Shown: piece after piece, positions 33,007-43,378 of the stretch
How the letters are laid out: each line of letters opens with the position of its first letter
Position numbering within the stretch: the first letter of the stretch is position 1
Assembly (NCBI GenBank): GCA_900299205.1
Contig: OMIW01000040.1
Coordinates: 1-49,295 of the forward strand
Direction of reading: 5' to 3'
DNA: 49,295 nucleotides
Origin: Pseudomonadota bacterium
Lineage (GTDB): Bacteria; Bdellovibrionota_C; UBA2361; OMIW01
Program-made: the position numbers and the translations under genes
Notes under the pieces: model-generated
What the model saw: only the letters and a program-made list of their open reading frames with translations
The model's database searches: none
Told to the model about the DNA's origin: nothing

Positions 33007-33654
33007 ATGAGTCACGGCGAACACGCGCATACCCTCGATGATCCTCAGGGCCCTCCTCATATCCATCATATGGATCCCCCGACGGCCTATCATGCAGCAA
33101 AGTTTGGTATGTGGTTGTTTTTGGCGACAGAATTACTGCTGTTTGGCGTTATGTTTGCCGCATTCGCAGTATTTCGCTGGAAGTACTTTCATGAATTTCA
33201 TGAGGCGAGCTCCCACCTTAATTGGAAATTGGGAGCCTTGAATACGGCTGTGTTATTGATATCGAGCTATTATGCAGCTATCGCGGTCGACCACGCTCAG
33301 CACGGCCGAAATAAGCAGGTGCTCAAGAGTCTCCTCATAACTATTGGGTGTGCCGTTGGCTTTCTGATTATTAAAACTATCGAATACTCGGAAAAGTATC
33401 ATCACGGGTATTTCATCGGTGGTGAAAACTTTCATGAGTTTAAGACATTTCTCCCCCTGTACTTTTGTATGACAGGGATCCATGCCCTTCACGTCATCAT
33501 TGGTATGGGACTTCTCGGTTGGGTGGCGACCCTAGCAGCGAAGAATAGATTTTCATCCCGCTATTACACTCCGGTTGAGGTCGGTGCCCTCTATTGGCAC
33601 CTTGTTGACCTTATCTGGATCTATCTGTTCCCGTTGCTTTACTTAGTAGGTTAA
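33007..33654 (+). CDS. coxC: Cytochrome c oxidase subunit III
   Basis: [26 protein letters not shown]...[13 protein letters not shown]...[24 protein letters not shown]. Confidence 0.95.
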   Translation: MSHGEHAHTLDDPQGPPHIHHMDPPTAYHAAKFGMWLFLATELLLFGVMFAAFAVFRWKYFHEFHEASSHLNWKLGALNTAVLLISSYYAAIAVDHAQHGRNKQVLKSLLITIGCAVGFLIIKTIEYSEKYHHGYFIGGENFHEFKTFLPLYFCMTGIHALHVIIGMGLLGWVATLAAKNRFSSRYYTPVEVGALYWHLVDLIWIYLFPLLYLVG

Positions 33655-33702
33655 CGACAGATCCATCGATCTTTCAGGTAACGTATCTTAGAGGATAACG
33701 AT

Positions 33703-34110
33703 ATGGGCCATTCATCTGGATCCGACATTCACGGCGAGCTTGGGCATGTGCTTCCCCTGAAGACATATAAGACCGTTCTTGGTGCGCTCCTCATCCTGAC
33801 TATTATTACAGTTGCGGTGTCTCGGGTTGACTTTGGGACCATGAATCTTGTCGTTGCGATGGTTGTCGCCTCAATTAAAGCGGTGCTTGTGGCACTCTTT
33901 TTCATGCACCTTAAGTACGAAAGTCCTATTACCTGGCTCTACGCGGGTATTCCTGTTTTTCTACTTGGTCTTTTGATCGGCGGGGTTTTTATCGACGATC
34001 CGCTGCGGGTTGATCCGAAGAACGCGACGGTATCGGTTGCAGAGGTCGGTACGTCGAAGGCTTCGGCAAGGGACCACGCAGGAGATCATCACGGTGCTAA
34101 CCATCACTAA
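33703..34110 (+). CDS. Cytochrome c oxidase subunit IV-family protein (CoxD-like)
   Basis: NLVVAMVVASIKAVLVALFFMHLKYE; last gene of the cox cluster. Confidence 0.88.
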   Translation: MGHSSGSDIHGELGHVLPLKTYKTVLGALLILTIITVAVSRVDFGTMNLVVAMVVASIKAVLVALFFMHLKYESPITWLYAGIPVFLLGLLIGGVFIDDPLRVDPKNATVSVAEVGTSKASARDHAGDHHGANHH

Positions 34111-34136
34111 TCGGTGAAGGGGAACTGACCTTTCCC

Positions 34137-34637
34137 TTATTCCTCATGGTCGACGCGGTGAATTGTGAGAGTACCGTCAGGAAGGTCGAGGGTTGCAAAG
34201 GTGTAACGCTCCGCTTTTGATAATGCGCCGGGATTCACAATCCGAGTGGTTCCAATAATATCGGAATCATGGACGTGGGTGTGTCCGTGAAACACATAGT
34301 CATATACTCCTGAGAGCGCCATCTCTTGAATTAGGTGGCCATGGTGCCCGTGACACACGTAGATCGTCGCCCCCTTAACCTGGAGCTCCCGTTCATCCTC
34401 AATAGGCTCCATTCTCAGCTCTTTCGCTTTTTCTTGCAGGAGGTTTCTGTCTCGGTCGCAATTCCCGAACACTGCCAGTAATGGCAATCCGGCGAACAGC
34501 TCAAGCGTTGCGGGGGAGGTAATATCGCCGCAATGCAGCACTGCATACGGGTTCATCTCCTTTATCATAGAAACGGCCCGTCGGACGGGAGCGCTGTTGT
34601 CGTGGGTATCGGAGATGATGGCGATCCGGCTGGTCAT
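34137..34637 (-). CDS. YfcE/MJ0936-like metallophosphoesterase
   Basis: RIAIISDTHDN, VLHCGDITSP, VFGNCDRDRN, YVCHGHHGH, VFHGHTHVH, NPGAL. Confidence 0.92.
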   Translation of the reverse strand: MTSRIAIISDTHDNSAPVRRAVSMIKEMNPYAVLHCGDITSPATLELFAGLPLLAVFGNCDRDRNLLQEKAKELRMEPIEDERELQVKGATIYVCHGHHGHLIQEMALSGVYDYVFHGHTHVHDSDIIGTTRIVNPGALSKAERYTFATLDLPDGTLTIHRVDHEE

Positions 34638-34642
34638 AAAGG

Positions 34643-36247
34643 TTACCTCCTTGGACTACGACGGGAAGAGATGAAGTGGGACGATGTGGCGATAAGTTGC
34701 TCCAGACGGAATCGACGAATGAGGGATGATGCCTCGGGGGTCTTCATCACGAGGGTGCCACACATAAATATCCCCCCAAACATCGGCAAGATAAAAATCG
34801 CCGCAACAATCGGGTGAAACTCAGAGATCCAACCCTTCGTGATAAAACAGAGAACACCGCTGGCCAGGGCGCTGATCGTAACTACCGACAGAAACCCTCT
34901 TTCAATCCGGGGGGCGATTCCTAGCTTCCGACGGAGATGATTTTTTAGCAAGGAATACTCGAGCCATCCCGCACATCCACTTGCTCCTGAGAGACCAACA
35001 GCACCCCAAAGGGGGTTAAGCCCCAGCACCGAGGGAAGGGATGTTGCGCATATATATCCGGCTGCTGAGGCAAAGGTTACCCGGACCATCGCGAACCGAA
35101 GAGGGGTTCTTGGATCACGAAGGGCATAAAGGGCAGATGAGAGGAGGCGAGCCTGGGTCCCCGCTAGGAGACCGATGGTTGAGCCGCAGAGAATGTACCA
35201 GACATACCTGACACTCTCTTCGGAAAAAGCCCCCGTTTGGTAGATTGCACCGGCGATGATGTCACCCAAGAAGAGAAAGGCTACGATGGTGGGAATAATG
35301 GTAAAGCAGAGCTGTCGACAGCCGTTTTTGAGGCGAGCTTCGATCTCATGAGAGGCTGATTCGGTGATGCGCGAGAGCTCGGGTAGCTCTGAAGCTGCGA
35401 TTGACATCCCAAAAAGGCTCACAGGGAGCGTGTAAATTAATTGAGCGTTGGTTAGTCCAGTGATCGCTCCAGTGGGGAGTAAGCTCGCGATAATCTGGTC
35501 AATATATGCGCTCACCTGTCCGACTCCACGCACTCCGGCAGTCGGGATGAAATTCTTGATGACGGTTCTTACCTCGGGCAGGGAGCGGTCAAAGCGAGGT
35601 CTCGTTGATCCCATCAAGCGAATCACTGCAGGGAGCTGAATCAAAACCTGGGCGAGGCTGCCAATAACGGAACCCCACGCTGCAAACACCGCGAGCTGGG
35701 CTTCCGGTTGATACATACCTACGATCAGTGCTCCGATGATAGCGAGGTTCCATATCACTGGCGCGCTGTACGAGAGAAAGAACTTTCGGTGGGAATTTAA
35801 AACTCCAAGGCACCACGCAGAAAGCACAAGAATGCCCGCTCCCGGGAAAAAAATCCGCACCAGTGCGATCGTTAATTCCCGCTTCGCTCCGATAAATCCA
35901 GGAGCAATAACAGAAATAAGCAGAGGAGTAAGAGCAATTCCGAGCGCTACCAGAATCCCAATGACAAGAGCCAGAATCCCAAGAATAGCGCGAGCCGTTT
36001 CATTCGCTTTGTTCGTCTCACCGTCAGCAATGAGGCGAGCATATACTGGTATAAAGGAGCCTGAGAGCGCACCTTCACCAAAAAGGTTCTGGAGGAGATT
36101 TGGTATTTTGAAGGCAGCGTAAAATGCGTCAGCTGCATCAGAGTGGCCGCCGAAGAAGTGATTAAGGGTCCGCTGTCTTAGAAAGCCGACGAGGCGACTC
36201 GCGAGAATCCCGGCACCTACAAAAAAGGCATGGCCCGACCTGGTCAT
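34643..36247 (-). CDS. murJ: MurJ/MviN lipid II flippase
   Basis: GILASRLVGFLRQRTLNHFFGGHSDAADAFYAAFKIPNLLQNLFGEGALSGSFIPVYARL; polytopic. Confidence 0.94.
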   Translation of the reverse strand: MTRSGHAFFVGAGILASRLVGFLRQRTLNHFFGGHSDAADAFYAAFKIPNLLQNLFGEGALSGSFIPVYARLIADGETNKANETARAILGILALVIGILVALGIALTPLLISVIAPGFIGAKRELTIALVRIFFPGAGILVLSAWCLGVLNSHRKFFLSYSAPVIWNLAIIGALIVGMYQPEAQLAVFAAWGSVIGSLAQVLIQLPAVIRLMGSTRPRFDRSLPEVRTVIKNFIPTAGVRGVGQVSAYIDQIIASLLPTGAITGLTNAQLIYTLPVSLFGMSIAASELPELSRITESASHEIEARLKNGCRQLCFTIIPTIVAFLFLGDIIAGAIYQTGAFSEESVRYVWYILCGSTIGLLAGTQARLLSSALYALRDPRTPLRFAMVRVTFASAAGYICATSLPSVLGLNPLWGAVGLSGASGCAGWLEYSLLKNHLRRKLGIAPRIERGFLSVVTISALASGVLCFITKGWISEFHPIVAAIFILPMFGGIFMCGTLVMKTPEASSLIRRFRLEQLIATSSHFISSRRSPRR

Positions 36248-36418
36248 GAAGGAGCTCCCGTTACGGCTCTGTTCGGATCCCCCCGAGCCCTGGTTTACGG
36301 GAAGAGGTCTTGGCTGAGGTTTGGACAGTATCAGGAGCTACACTCGCTCTCACAAGAGCTCTCGAAGTAGAGCAGATGACTGAAGCTTATTTCAGGGCTG
36401 GCTTTTTTTCCAATCCAC

Positions 36419-36763
36419 CTATGTATTTTCTGACCGTATCACAACGAGTATGTGCTTGCCAAACCATGCGAGGAGGCTAATAAAAGCGAACGATCCGATT
36501 ATATCAAAGAGGGCGAATCCTCTGGTTATCAGAACCGAGAGAACAGTGATACAGGACGCAGCCGTTGCAACAAGGAGAAGCTTTGGATAACCAGAGGTAT
36601 TTCGAATGCTGGATTTTACACCAATGAGACCAAGGGGATAAAAAACAAAACCTGATACCAAGGGAATCAGCGGCATCCAGCTTTCCCCATTTGCCAACCC
36701 CCAGGCAAAAGCTAAAACGATGCTTGCGCTACTTACGGCTCTCGTTCGAAGGTCGATATTCAT
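36419..36763 (-). CDS. Small hypothetical membrane protein
   Basis: MNIDLRTRAVSSASIVLAFAWGLANGESWMPLIPLVSGFVFYPLGLIG..., several hydrophobic segments; no family recognised. Confidence 0.5.
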   Translation of the reverse strand: MNIDLRTRAVSSASIVLAFAWGLANGESWMPLIPLVSGFVFYPLGLIGVKSSIRNTSGYPKLLLVATAASCITVLSVLITRGFALFDIIGSFAFISLLAWFGKHILVVIRSENT

Positions 36764-37034
36764 GAATGCTGCTTTTTCAGAAATTTTCAATATTTCCCTA
36801 TTCCATAAACAGAAGAAATGAGGGACTTCACAATGAAGCTTTTCTTTCATACTTTAAAAACTGCTCTGGTCTTTGTCGATAGATTGTTTGTGGACTCTTC
36901 AGCGAAATATTGCGCTGAATCGGGCAGTTGTTCGGAACACATTTTTGGCGGTATTATGGCACGTTGGGGGGGGCAGCTTCGGACGGCACCTTTCACGTAT
37001 CTGCTTCAAGGTCGGGGTTAAATAAGTTTTGATT

Positions 37035-37478
37035 ATGATGCGAGTCCCTGGGCAGATCAGAATATCGCCAAAAGCGCTCATATCGTTGCCCGTCTTGGCC
37101 ACAATCTTTTTCCCTGATCATTCCGATGCGGTGACTCGCCCGTGCCGGGGATTTGCAGGGGCATCATATACCCGTGAGCGGCTCCTAGCGCTGTGTGGAC
37201 AGCCGGATGAAGTCGTTGAGCAGGAGACAAAGCGGACCTTCCTCTGGCGATATAAAGGTTATCCGTTTGTTGTGGTCGGGTCGGAATCCAGAAATTCTCC
37301 CATTCTTCGGCGACCTCGGGATCTACTCCGAGCAACGCCCTCCAATCCTGATTCGGGTAGCAATAGCAAAGAGGCGGAAAAACAGCATGAAGCCGAAAGG
37401 GGCACAATAGCGAGAGAACCGGTCAGTCAGGAGCTATTTCTCTCTATTCTAAATGAGGCTTCAGCAGTTCCTGATTAG
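37035..37478 (+). CDS. Small hypothetical exported protein, DUF2845-like motif
   Basis: Hydrophobic N-terminus, then RERLLALCGQPDEVVEQETKRTFLWRYKGYPFVVV. Start uncertain (ORF opens at 37029). Confidence 0.5.
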   Translation: MMRVPGQIRISPKALISLPVLATIFFPDHSDAVTRPCRGFAGASYTRERLLALCGQPDEVVEQETKRTFLWRYKGYPFVVVGSESRNSPILRRPRDLLRATPSNPDSGSNSKEAEKQHEAERGTIAREPVSQELFLSILNEASAVPD

Positions 37479-37555
37479 GGAAGCCGAAAAAATGAGTTAA
37501 TGTGGCAGATTCAGTTTCTCTCTGCGACCTCTTCTTGTTCTTTCTGATTCCGTCC

Positions 37556-40500
37556 TTACCTGACTGAATTCTCCTCTCCGAGAGCACATTCTACCAAACC
37601 ACTGATATCAATAATCTCATTTGCGCTACAATAAACGACCGGCCCAATTTTTCGTAATATACCCTTCACCAGCAAAGCGCTTCCTGTCATCACCTCGCGG
37701 GCTCGCTTCTCAAAGAGGGGAGGGGTAATGACAATGTTTGTGATCCCAGTCTCATCTTCAATACTCAAAAAAACGACCCCTTTTGCTGTATCAGGCCGCT
37801 GACGGCTAATCACCAGCCCACCGACGATGCAGCGCAGATGCCCCGAAAGCGAGCGATCCTCGGCGAGCTGCCTCCAGGTGAGGCAGCGATATGTCGTGAG
37901 CAGTTCCTCGCGGATCAGCGACATCGGGTGTGCTTTTTGTGAGAAGCCAAGGCTCGCATAATCAAGTGCAACCTGTTGCCCGAGCGAGAGGAGGGGAAGA
38001 TTGTTTCGTCCTACCCGATCCTCGAGCTCTCCAATCGGAATGGGGTGGAGAGGCAACCCGCGGATCTCCCACAATGCCTCACGAGGTGATAGTCCCATAC
38101 TGGCAAAACCATCTGCCTGAGCAAGCTTCACAAGGGTATCGCGCCGAAGGTACAGGCCAAAAGGAAGAACGGCCGCCTGTTGCCAGAGATCCGGTATCGT
38201 CTGAAATGGCCCCCCAAACGCAATAATCGCCGCGATCAGCTCACCCTGTCTTTGCTCGATACCTTTCACAAGGTGCATCCCGATACGGACCGCACCAGAT
38301 TCATCAATCGTTGTTTCCCAATCGCTCGTATTAATGTCAACCGGTTTGATGACCACTCCGTGATCTTTTGCATCTTTGATTATCTGTGCCGGAGCGTAAA
38401 ATCCCATCGGCTGAGAGTTGAGAAGCGAGGCACAGAATTGAGCCGGATAGTGCCGCTTAATCCATGCTGATGCGAGTACTAGGAGGGCGAACGAGGCGGC
38501 GTGAGACTCAGGAAATCCGTACTCACTGAAACCCCGAATCTGGTGCATGCATGTCTCTGCAAATTCCTGTGAATAGCCGTGCATCGTCATCCCCTTGATG
38601 ATTCGGGCTTTAAATCGCTGAATGACATCTTCGTGTCGCTTCCATGCTGCCATCGCTCGTCTGAGCTGCTCTGCCTCCCCCGGTGAAAACCCCGCAAGAC
38701 AGATCGCGAGCCGCATAGCCTGCTCCTGAAAAAGAGGTACGCCGAGCGTTTTGCCGAGAATTCCCTTAACTTTTTCATCCGGAAAATGTACCCGTTCTTT
38801 TCCGAAGCGACGTCGAAGATACGGATGAACCATATCTCCATGAATCGGACCAGGTCTGACAATCGCTACCTCAATAACAAGATCGTAGTAACAACGGGGT
38901 CGCAGCCGGGGCAGCATCGACATCTGGGCGCGAGACTCAATCTGAAAAACGCCGATTGTATCGGAGCGACAGATCATATCGTACGTTTCTGAGTCGTTCG
39001 CTGGAATCGTATAAAGGGCAACAGGCTTTTCCCCAGATCGACGGCGCTCAGCATTTATGAGAGAAAAGGCTCGACGAATACAGGTCAACATGCCAAGCGC
39101 GAGTATGTCGATCTTGAGGATACCAAGCTCCTCGATATCATCCTTGTCCCATTCAACAATCGCCCTGCCCTCCATCGCGGCGGGAATAATTGGAACAATC
39201 CTGTTGAGGGGATATTTCGATATGATAAAACCCCCAACATGTTGTGAGCGATGACGGGGAAATCCAATGATCGCCTCGCTGAGCTCGAGGGCCTTGCGAA
39301 TCCCGAGATTCTGGGGATCAAGCCCTGCAGCAATGAGCGATTCAGGAGAAATATCGGCCGATGACCAACGACGATTACTCTCTGCTATTTGTCGTATCGT
39401 ATCGATGTCGAGCCCACAAACCCTCCCCATATCATTCAGAGCACTTTTGTATCGATAGGTAATAACCTCGGCGGTGAGAGCCGCGTGTTCCCTCCCGAAT
39501 CGCTCATAAATGTACTGAATGACCTCTTCACGACGTTCATGCTCAAAATCGATATCGATATCAGGAGGTTCCTGTCGTTCTTTACTAACAAATCGCGCAA
39601 ACAGCAGATCTATCTCAAGAGGATTTACCGCGGTTATTCCAAGACAAAAACAGACGACCGAATTGGCGGCAGCACCCCTTCCCTGGCAGAGAATCTGACG
39701 CTCTCGAGCAAATCGAACTATTTCATGGCAGGTAAGAAAATACTTTTCGTAGCAAAGCTCCTGAATGAGGTTGAGTTCATCCTCAATCGCCTGTTCAATA
39801 CTCGGAGGAACGCCGTGGGGGAATCGCTCTCTCGCACCCTCGAAAACTCGGCTAATTAGTTCATCGAGCTGCGTCTTTTCAGGTTTGATGGCTATCTCGG
39901 GATATTCATACGTAAGCTGGTCGAGGGAGAATCGTGCGGCGGCAGCGGCAATCTCTGCGGTTCGTTCCACGGCATCAGAGAGTCCTGGAAAAAGGCGTAC
40001 CATCTCAGAGGGAGATTTGAGATAGCGCTCGGCGTTAGAAAGGAGCTTTGTCCCAGCTTCAGAGATGGTTGTTTTTAAACGAACACACGAAAGTGCATCA
40101 AGAACTACCCGCCTCTCGGGGATGTGGTATCTGACATCGTTAGTAATAACGAGTGGGATGTTCTCATCATCACTAAGACGCTGTGCAGCTTCTATTAATT
40201 CGTTATCGCGAGAGGAGAAATACCGACATATACTGAGGAAAAGACGGGATCCAAGATACTTTTTCGCACTTGATAGGGCAGATGAAAGGCTCGCACATCG
40301 AGTGGAATGGTATGGAATTATTGCAATGAGATCGGATGAGGATTGAAGAAGGCGCTCAAAGAAAATATTCCCCGATGACAAAGGTTGGTGTGAAAGCACC
40401 GATGCCGAAGCGGATACCTGTGAGATAAAGAGTGAAAGTGCTTCATATCCATCTTTCGATGTTGGATAGATGAGTGCGTGGGGAATAAAGGGTGTTTCTA

Positions 40501-40750
40501 GATTGTGATGTACAGGGTCGAACGGAAGCCATAGAGGAAGCGCGCACCCAATAAGAAGGGGGATCTGATACCGCTTGGCTGCAGTATGGGCGCGCACCAC
40601 ACCACCGAGAGTCATCCAGTCAGTGATTCCGATGGCTGTATAACCAAGTCCAGCAGCCCGCGCGATCAATTCCTCAGGATTACTTCCTGATTGCAGAAAG
40701 GAGTAGTTTGAGGTGACCTGTAATTCGGCATAAGGGAGGGTACTATTCAT
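37556..40750 (-). CDS. dnaE2: Error-prone DNA polymerase (DnaE2)
   Basis: YAELQVTSNYSFLQSGSNPEELIARAAGLGYTAIGITDWMTLGGVVRAH...CQGRGAAANSVVCFCLGITAVNP...PPDIDIDFEHERREEVIQYIYERFGREHAALTAEVITYR. Downstream of imuB with ATGA overlap. Confidence 0.96.
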   Translation of the reverse strand: MNSTLPYAELQVTSNYSFLQSGSNPEELIARAAGLGYTAIGITDWMTLGGVVRAHTAAKRYQIPLLIGCALPLWLPFDPVHHNLETPFIPHALIYPTSKDGYEALSLFISQVSASASVLSHQPLSSGNIFFERLLQSSSDLIAIIPYHSTRCASLSSALSSAKKYLGSRLFLSICRYFSSRDNELIEAAQRLSDDENIPLVITNDVRYHIPERRVVLDALSCVRLKTTISEAGTKLLSNAERYLKSPSEMVRLFPGLSDAVERTAEIAAAAARFSLDQLTYEYPEIAIKPEKTQLDELISRVFEGARERFPHGVPPSIEQAIEDELNLIQELCYEKYFLTCHEIVRFARERQILCQGRGAAANSVVCFCLGITAVNPLEIDLLFARFVSKERQEPPDIDIDFEHERREEVIQYIYERFGREHAALTAEVITYRYKSALNDMGRVCGLDIDTIRQIAESNRRWSSADISPESLIAAGLDPQNLGIRKALELSEAIIGFPRHRSQHVGGFIISKYPLNRIVPIIPAAMEGRAIVEWDKDDIEELGILKIDILALGMLTCIRRAFSLINAERRRSGEKPVALYTIPANDSETYDMICRSDTIGVFQIESRAQMSMLPRLRPRCYYDLVIEVAIVRPGPIHGDMVHPYLRRRFGKERVHFPDEKVKGILGKTLGVPLFQEQAMRLAICLAGFSPGEAEQLRRAMAAWKRHEDVIQRFKARIIKGMTMHGYSQEFAETCMHQIRGFSEYGFPESHAASFALLVLASAWIKRHYPAQFCASLLNSQPMGFYAPAQIIKDAKDHGVVIKPVDINTSDWETTIDESGAVRIGMHLVKGIEQRQGELIAAIIAFGGPFQTIPDLWQQAAVLPFGLYLRRDTLVKLAQADGFASMGLSPREALWEIRGLPLHPIPIGELEDRVGRNNLPLLSLGQQVALDYASLGFSQKAHPMSLIREELLTTYRCLTWRQLAEDRSLSGHLRCIVGGLVISRQRPDTAKGVVFLSIEDETGITNIVITPPLFEKRAREVMTGSALLVKGILRKIGPVVYCSANEIIDISGLVECALGEENSVR

Positions 40751-42372
40751 ACCCATACGCCACACACCGTCCACTTTTTTTCACTTCGATGGTGACATAT
40801 CCAGAGCCACCGTCCATTCGTATCACACACCCGAAAGTAATCACGGAGTGATGGTATATCCTCCGAAAACCAAGGCTCTTCGATCTTTTCAGGACCGACA
40901 CTCGTTGCAACAGTGATGATCTTGTTGTGAAGATACATCCTCTTTGGAGGGTGATCGGGAAGAAGGGCAAGTACCCGAACCGGATGGCCCGGATGAAAAA
41001 AAAGGGAAGGGCGGTATGGAGGGGAAGGAGTGGTATGAGAATGGTCGTTCGATATTCCGTAGGTAGGTGAGGGGGAACGCAAGGTTTTTGGATCAATAGG
41101 GGTAAATCCTATCGATTCCTCGGGAATTGAAGAGTCGTAGATACGGGCTTGTTGGACTGCTGTTCGACCCATCTTATTGGTCACTGTACCGATAAAACCC
41201 CTGAGAGCTGATTCAGTATCAGCCGCAAGTGATCCATCGAGTCGCATCGTAGTTGGTACATCCTTTTCTGATTCAATCACTGAGAGGTGTATGCTTCCAA
41301 CATCTTGCACTGCCCCTTTCTTTTCAAGATAAGAGAGGATGAGTGTCCTAAATTCGGCGGGATTGGTCGGTCGAAAAAAGAAAATATCTCGTTGCCAGAG
41401 AATCTGCCCTCGCTCCGAATAGAGAGAGAAAGAGAGAGTGCGGGGAGATTTTCTCTCTGCTTCAAGATTTGTACATACTTGTCGATAGAGCCCCTCACCT
41501 GTAGCAGCGATTTGAAGAGAAGAGTTCGAAGGAAACTCAAATATATGTCTCTGAGTAAGAGCGGGAGGGGGAGATACAACCTGAAGAAATTCCATTCGCT
41601 CTCCAGTTAGCTGCTCTATTCGTTCAATGACAGAGTGACCAAACCGTTTCAGAAGGCTCTTCCGAGGAAGTCTAAGGAGCTGAGCAATCGTCTTTATCCC
41701 GAGCTCGGCGATTTGATCCTCTATCTGCGAAGGGAGGCGAAGCGCTGCTATCGGATAATCGCTTACTGATTCGATTCCACATGAACGGTCAGTTTCGATA
41801 CTTACCTCACAACCAGAGAATCGGGCGTGTGCCCACGCTCTTCCTATGGTACCCCCTATTCCTATGCGGAGAGGGATCTTTCGTCTAGCAAAGGTGGATA
41901 CGAGCTTTTCGGTTAGCTGTTGTTCCGTGTGGTGAATCCGTTCAGTACCCTGAATATCAATTAGAATACCGACAAAGAGAGGATGGGGGACTACCCCTTG
42001 AAGATATGAGGTGAGGTATTCCTCATCGATACCGACGATTGGTGATACCGTCAGACACCAAAGGGCTATTTTTTGGAGCAGGGAGAATTCGCCGATGAGA
42101 TCATAGGTATATGAAAGAAGATCGGGGCAGACCGTTTGTGCAACGGTAATATTGACATGAGGATACACGCCACATCTTCGTGCATAATCGGATACCCTTA
42201 CAATCTCTAGCCGATTCCCCTTTTTTAGAGAAAGGACAATCGGAAGCTCCTCTTGTGGTCGGTTAGCGAGTTGTTCCGTATCTCTGAGGAGTCGGGCTAT
42301 CGAGAGATCGGGCAGATAGAGTGAGAGGAACCTCGTTGGCCGGTGATTCGGTATCAGCTGATTGGGTATCAT
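40747..42372 (-). CDS. imuB: Y-family polymerase-like protein ImuB
   Basis: FLSLYLPDLSIARLL...IGGTIGRAWAHARFSG...LGIKTIAQLLRLPRKSLLKRFGHSVIERIEQLTG; start at 42372 has upstream AAGGGAGG. ORF open to 42507. Confidence 0.9.
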   Translation of the reverse strand: MIPNQLIPNHRPTRFLSLYLPDLSIARLLRDTEQLANRPQEELPIVLSLKKGNRLEIVRVSDYARRCGVYPHVNITVAQTVCPDLLSYTYDLIGEFSLLQKIALWCLTVSPIVGIDEEYLTSYLQGVVPHPLFVGILIDIQGTERIHHTEQQLTEKLVSTFARRKIPLRIGIGGTIGRAWAHARFSGCEVSIETDRSCGIESVSDYPIAALRLPSQIEDQIAELGIKTIAQLLRLPRKSLLKRFGHSVIERIEQLTGERMEFLQVVSPPPALTQRHIFEFPSNSSLQIAATGEGLYRQVCTNLEAERKSPRTLSFSLYSERGQILWQRDIFFFRPTNPAEFRTLILSYLEKKGAVQDVGSIHLSVIESEKDVPTTMRLDGSLAADTESALRGFIGTVTNKMGRTAVQQARIYDSSIPEESIGFTPIDPKTLRSPSPTYGISNDHSHTTPSPPYRPSLFFHPGHPVRVLALLPDHPPKRMYLHNKIITVATSVGPEKIEEPWFSEDIPSLRDYFRVCDTNGRWLWICHHRSEKKWTVCGVWV

Positions 42373-43192
42373 GAGCGCGAAACCTCCCTTCATCCCAGAC
42401 GATCCGCCACTGCGTTTTGTGGGGTTGTTTGCCCTTTGTTTTCCTGAGAGTGATTGAAAACGAGGGGAGAGTGACCGTCGTCCGTACGTCATTTCGTATT
42501 GGTTCAACGAACCAATGTGAATAGTAACCAGATGGTTGATGATGATCCCTCGAATGGTGCCCGAGCCCTGTTTTCTTCAGCGGAGCTGCCGTATAGAAAA
42601 ACGCAGTGCAAAAACCCAATCGTGCGAGCACCGAGAGCGACTGGGTTTCGCGAAATGTTAGTCGAGGAGCAGGGGCGACAATTGCGCTCACGGCTCGCGA
42701 AGAGAGAGCAGTCTTTAGCGCCCAGAGGAGATCCGGTGCGGTTTTTGTTTCAATAAAGAGGCATGAACGGGGAGATATATCCGTGGTTAGCTGGTGTAAT
42801 ACCCACGGCGTTGGCCACTGGTGGGACAGTCCAAGCCAGAGCACCGGTCGTTGATCTCGTGTCTCTTGATTTAAAGAGATATCCCTTTGTGAAGCCTCCT
42901 TTTGATTGCGCATAGCTATTCGGCATTGCACCGCCATATACGAGCAAAGAAGAAGGGGAGAAGTGGCGATTTCATCCAGATTTATACCTAAAAGAGAATG
43001 AATGGCGTTTTTCTGAATCCCGCCCCCTAATTCACGATCAAGCTCCGGTATACCCGTTGGCACTAACATAGAACTGTTTGATCTGATGAGTGGAGACGCG
43101 GGAGAAAATTCTCCTGAGAATCCATCTCCTCTGTCTCCAGGACTCCAGAGGAGTCCTTCGGCAATAAGAGAGCGTAGCGACATGTGGTTCAT
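42263..43192 (-). CDS. imuA: ImuA (RecA/SulA-like mutasome protein)
   Basis: VPTGIPELDRELGGGIQKNAIHSLLGI; position upstream of imuB-dnaE2. Confidence 0.85.
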   Translation of the reverse strand: MNHMSLRSLIAEGLLWSPGDRGDGFSGEFSPASPLIRSNSSMLVPTGIPELDRELGGGIQKNAIHSLLGINLDEIATSPLLLCSYMAVQCRIAMRNQKEASQRDISLNQETRDQRPVLWLGLSHQWPTPWVLHQLTTDISPRSCLFIETKTAPDLLWALKTALSSRAVSAIVAPAPRLTFRETQSLSVLARLGFCTAFFYTAAPLKKTGLGHHSRDHHQPSGYYSHWFVEPIRNDVRTTVTLPSFSITLRKTKGKQPHKTQWRIVWDEGRFRAHDTQSADTESPANEVPLTLSARSLDSPTPQRYGTTR

Positions 43193-43217
43193 AGGGGGGC
43201 GTTATCGGCACACGAGA

Positions 43218-43238
43218 TATTCTATATTTATTCTATAT
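43218..43238. repeat. Two direct 10-bp repeats TATTCTATAT at 11-bp spacing
   Basis: TATTCTATAT at 43218-43227 and 43229-43238, 26 bp upstream of the imuA start. Confidence 0.6.
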
Positions 43239-43378
43239 CAAATATGGATGTGATATGCGAGAGAAAGGTCGCAAGAATCGATAAAAATAGGAAAATAGTA
43301 AGAATAAGCTGTGATATGTGATGGTTATATCCCGAGGTGTTTTTTGCGTACCCCGGGTATGGGTGATACCTTTGTTTT

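Noticed and set aside
32614-33093. 159-aa minus-strand ORF across the coxA-coxC junction
   Set aside because: Antisense to two conserved cox genes, no protein-like motif.
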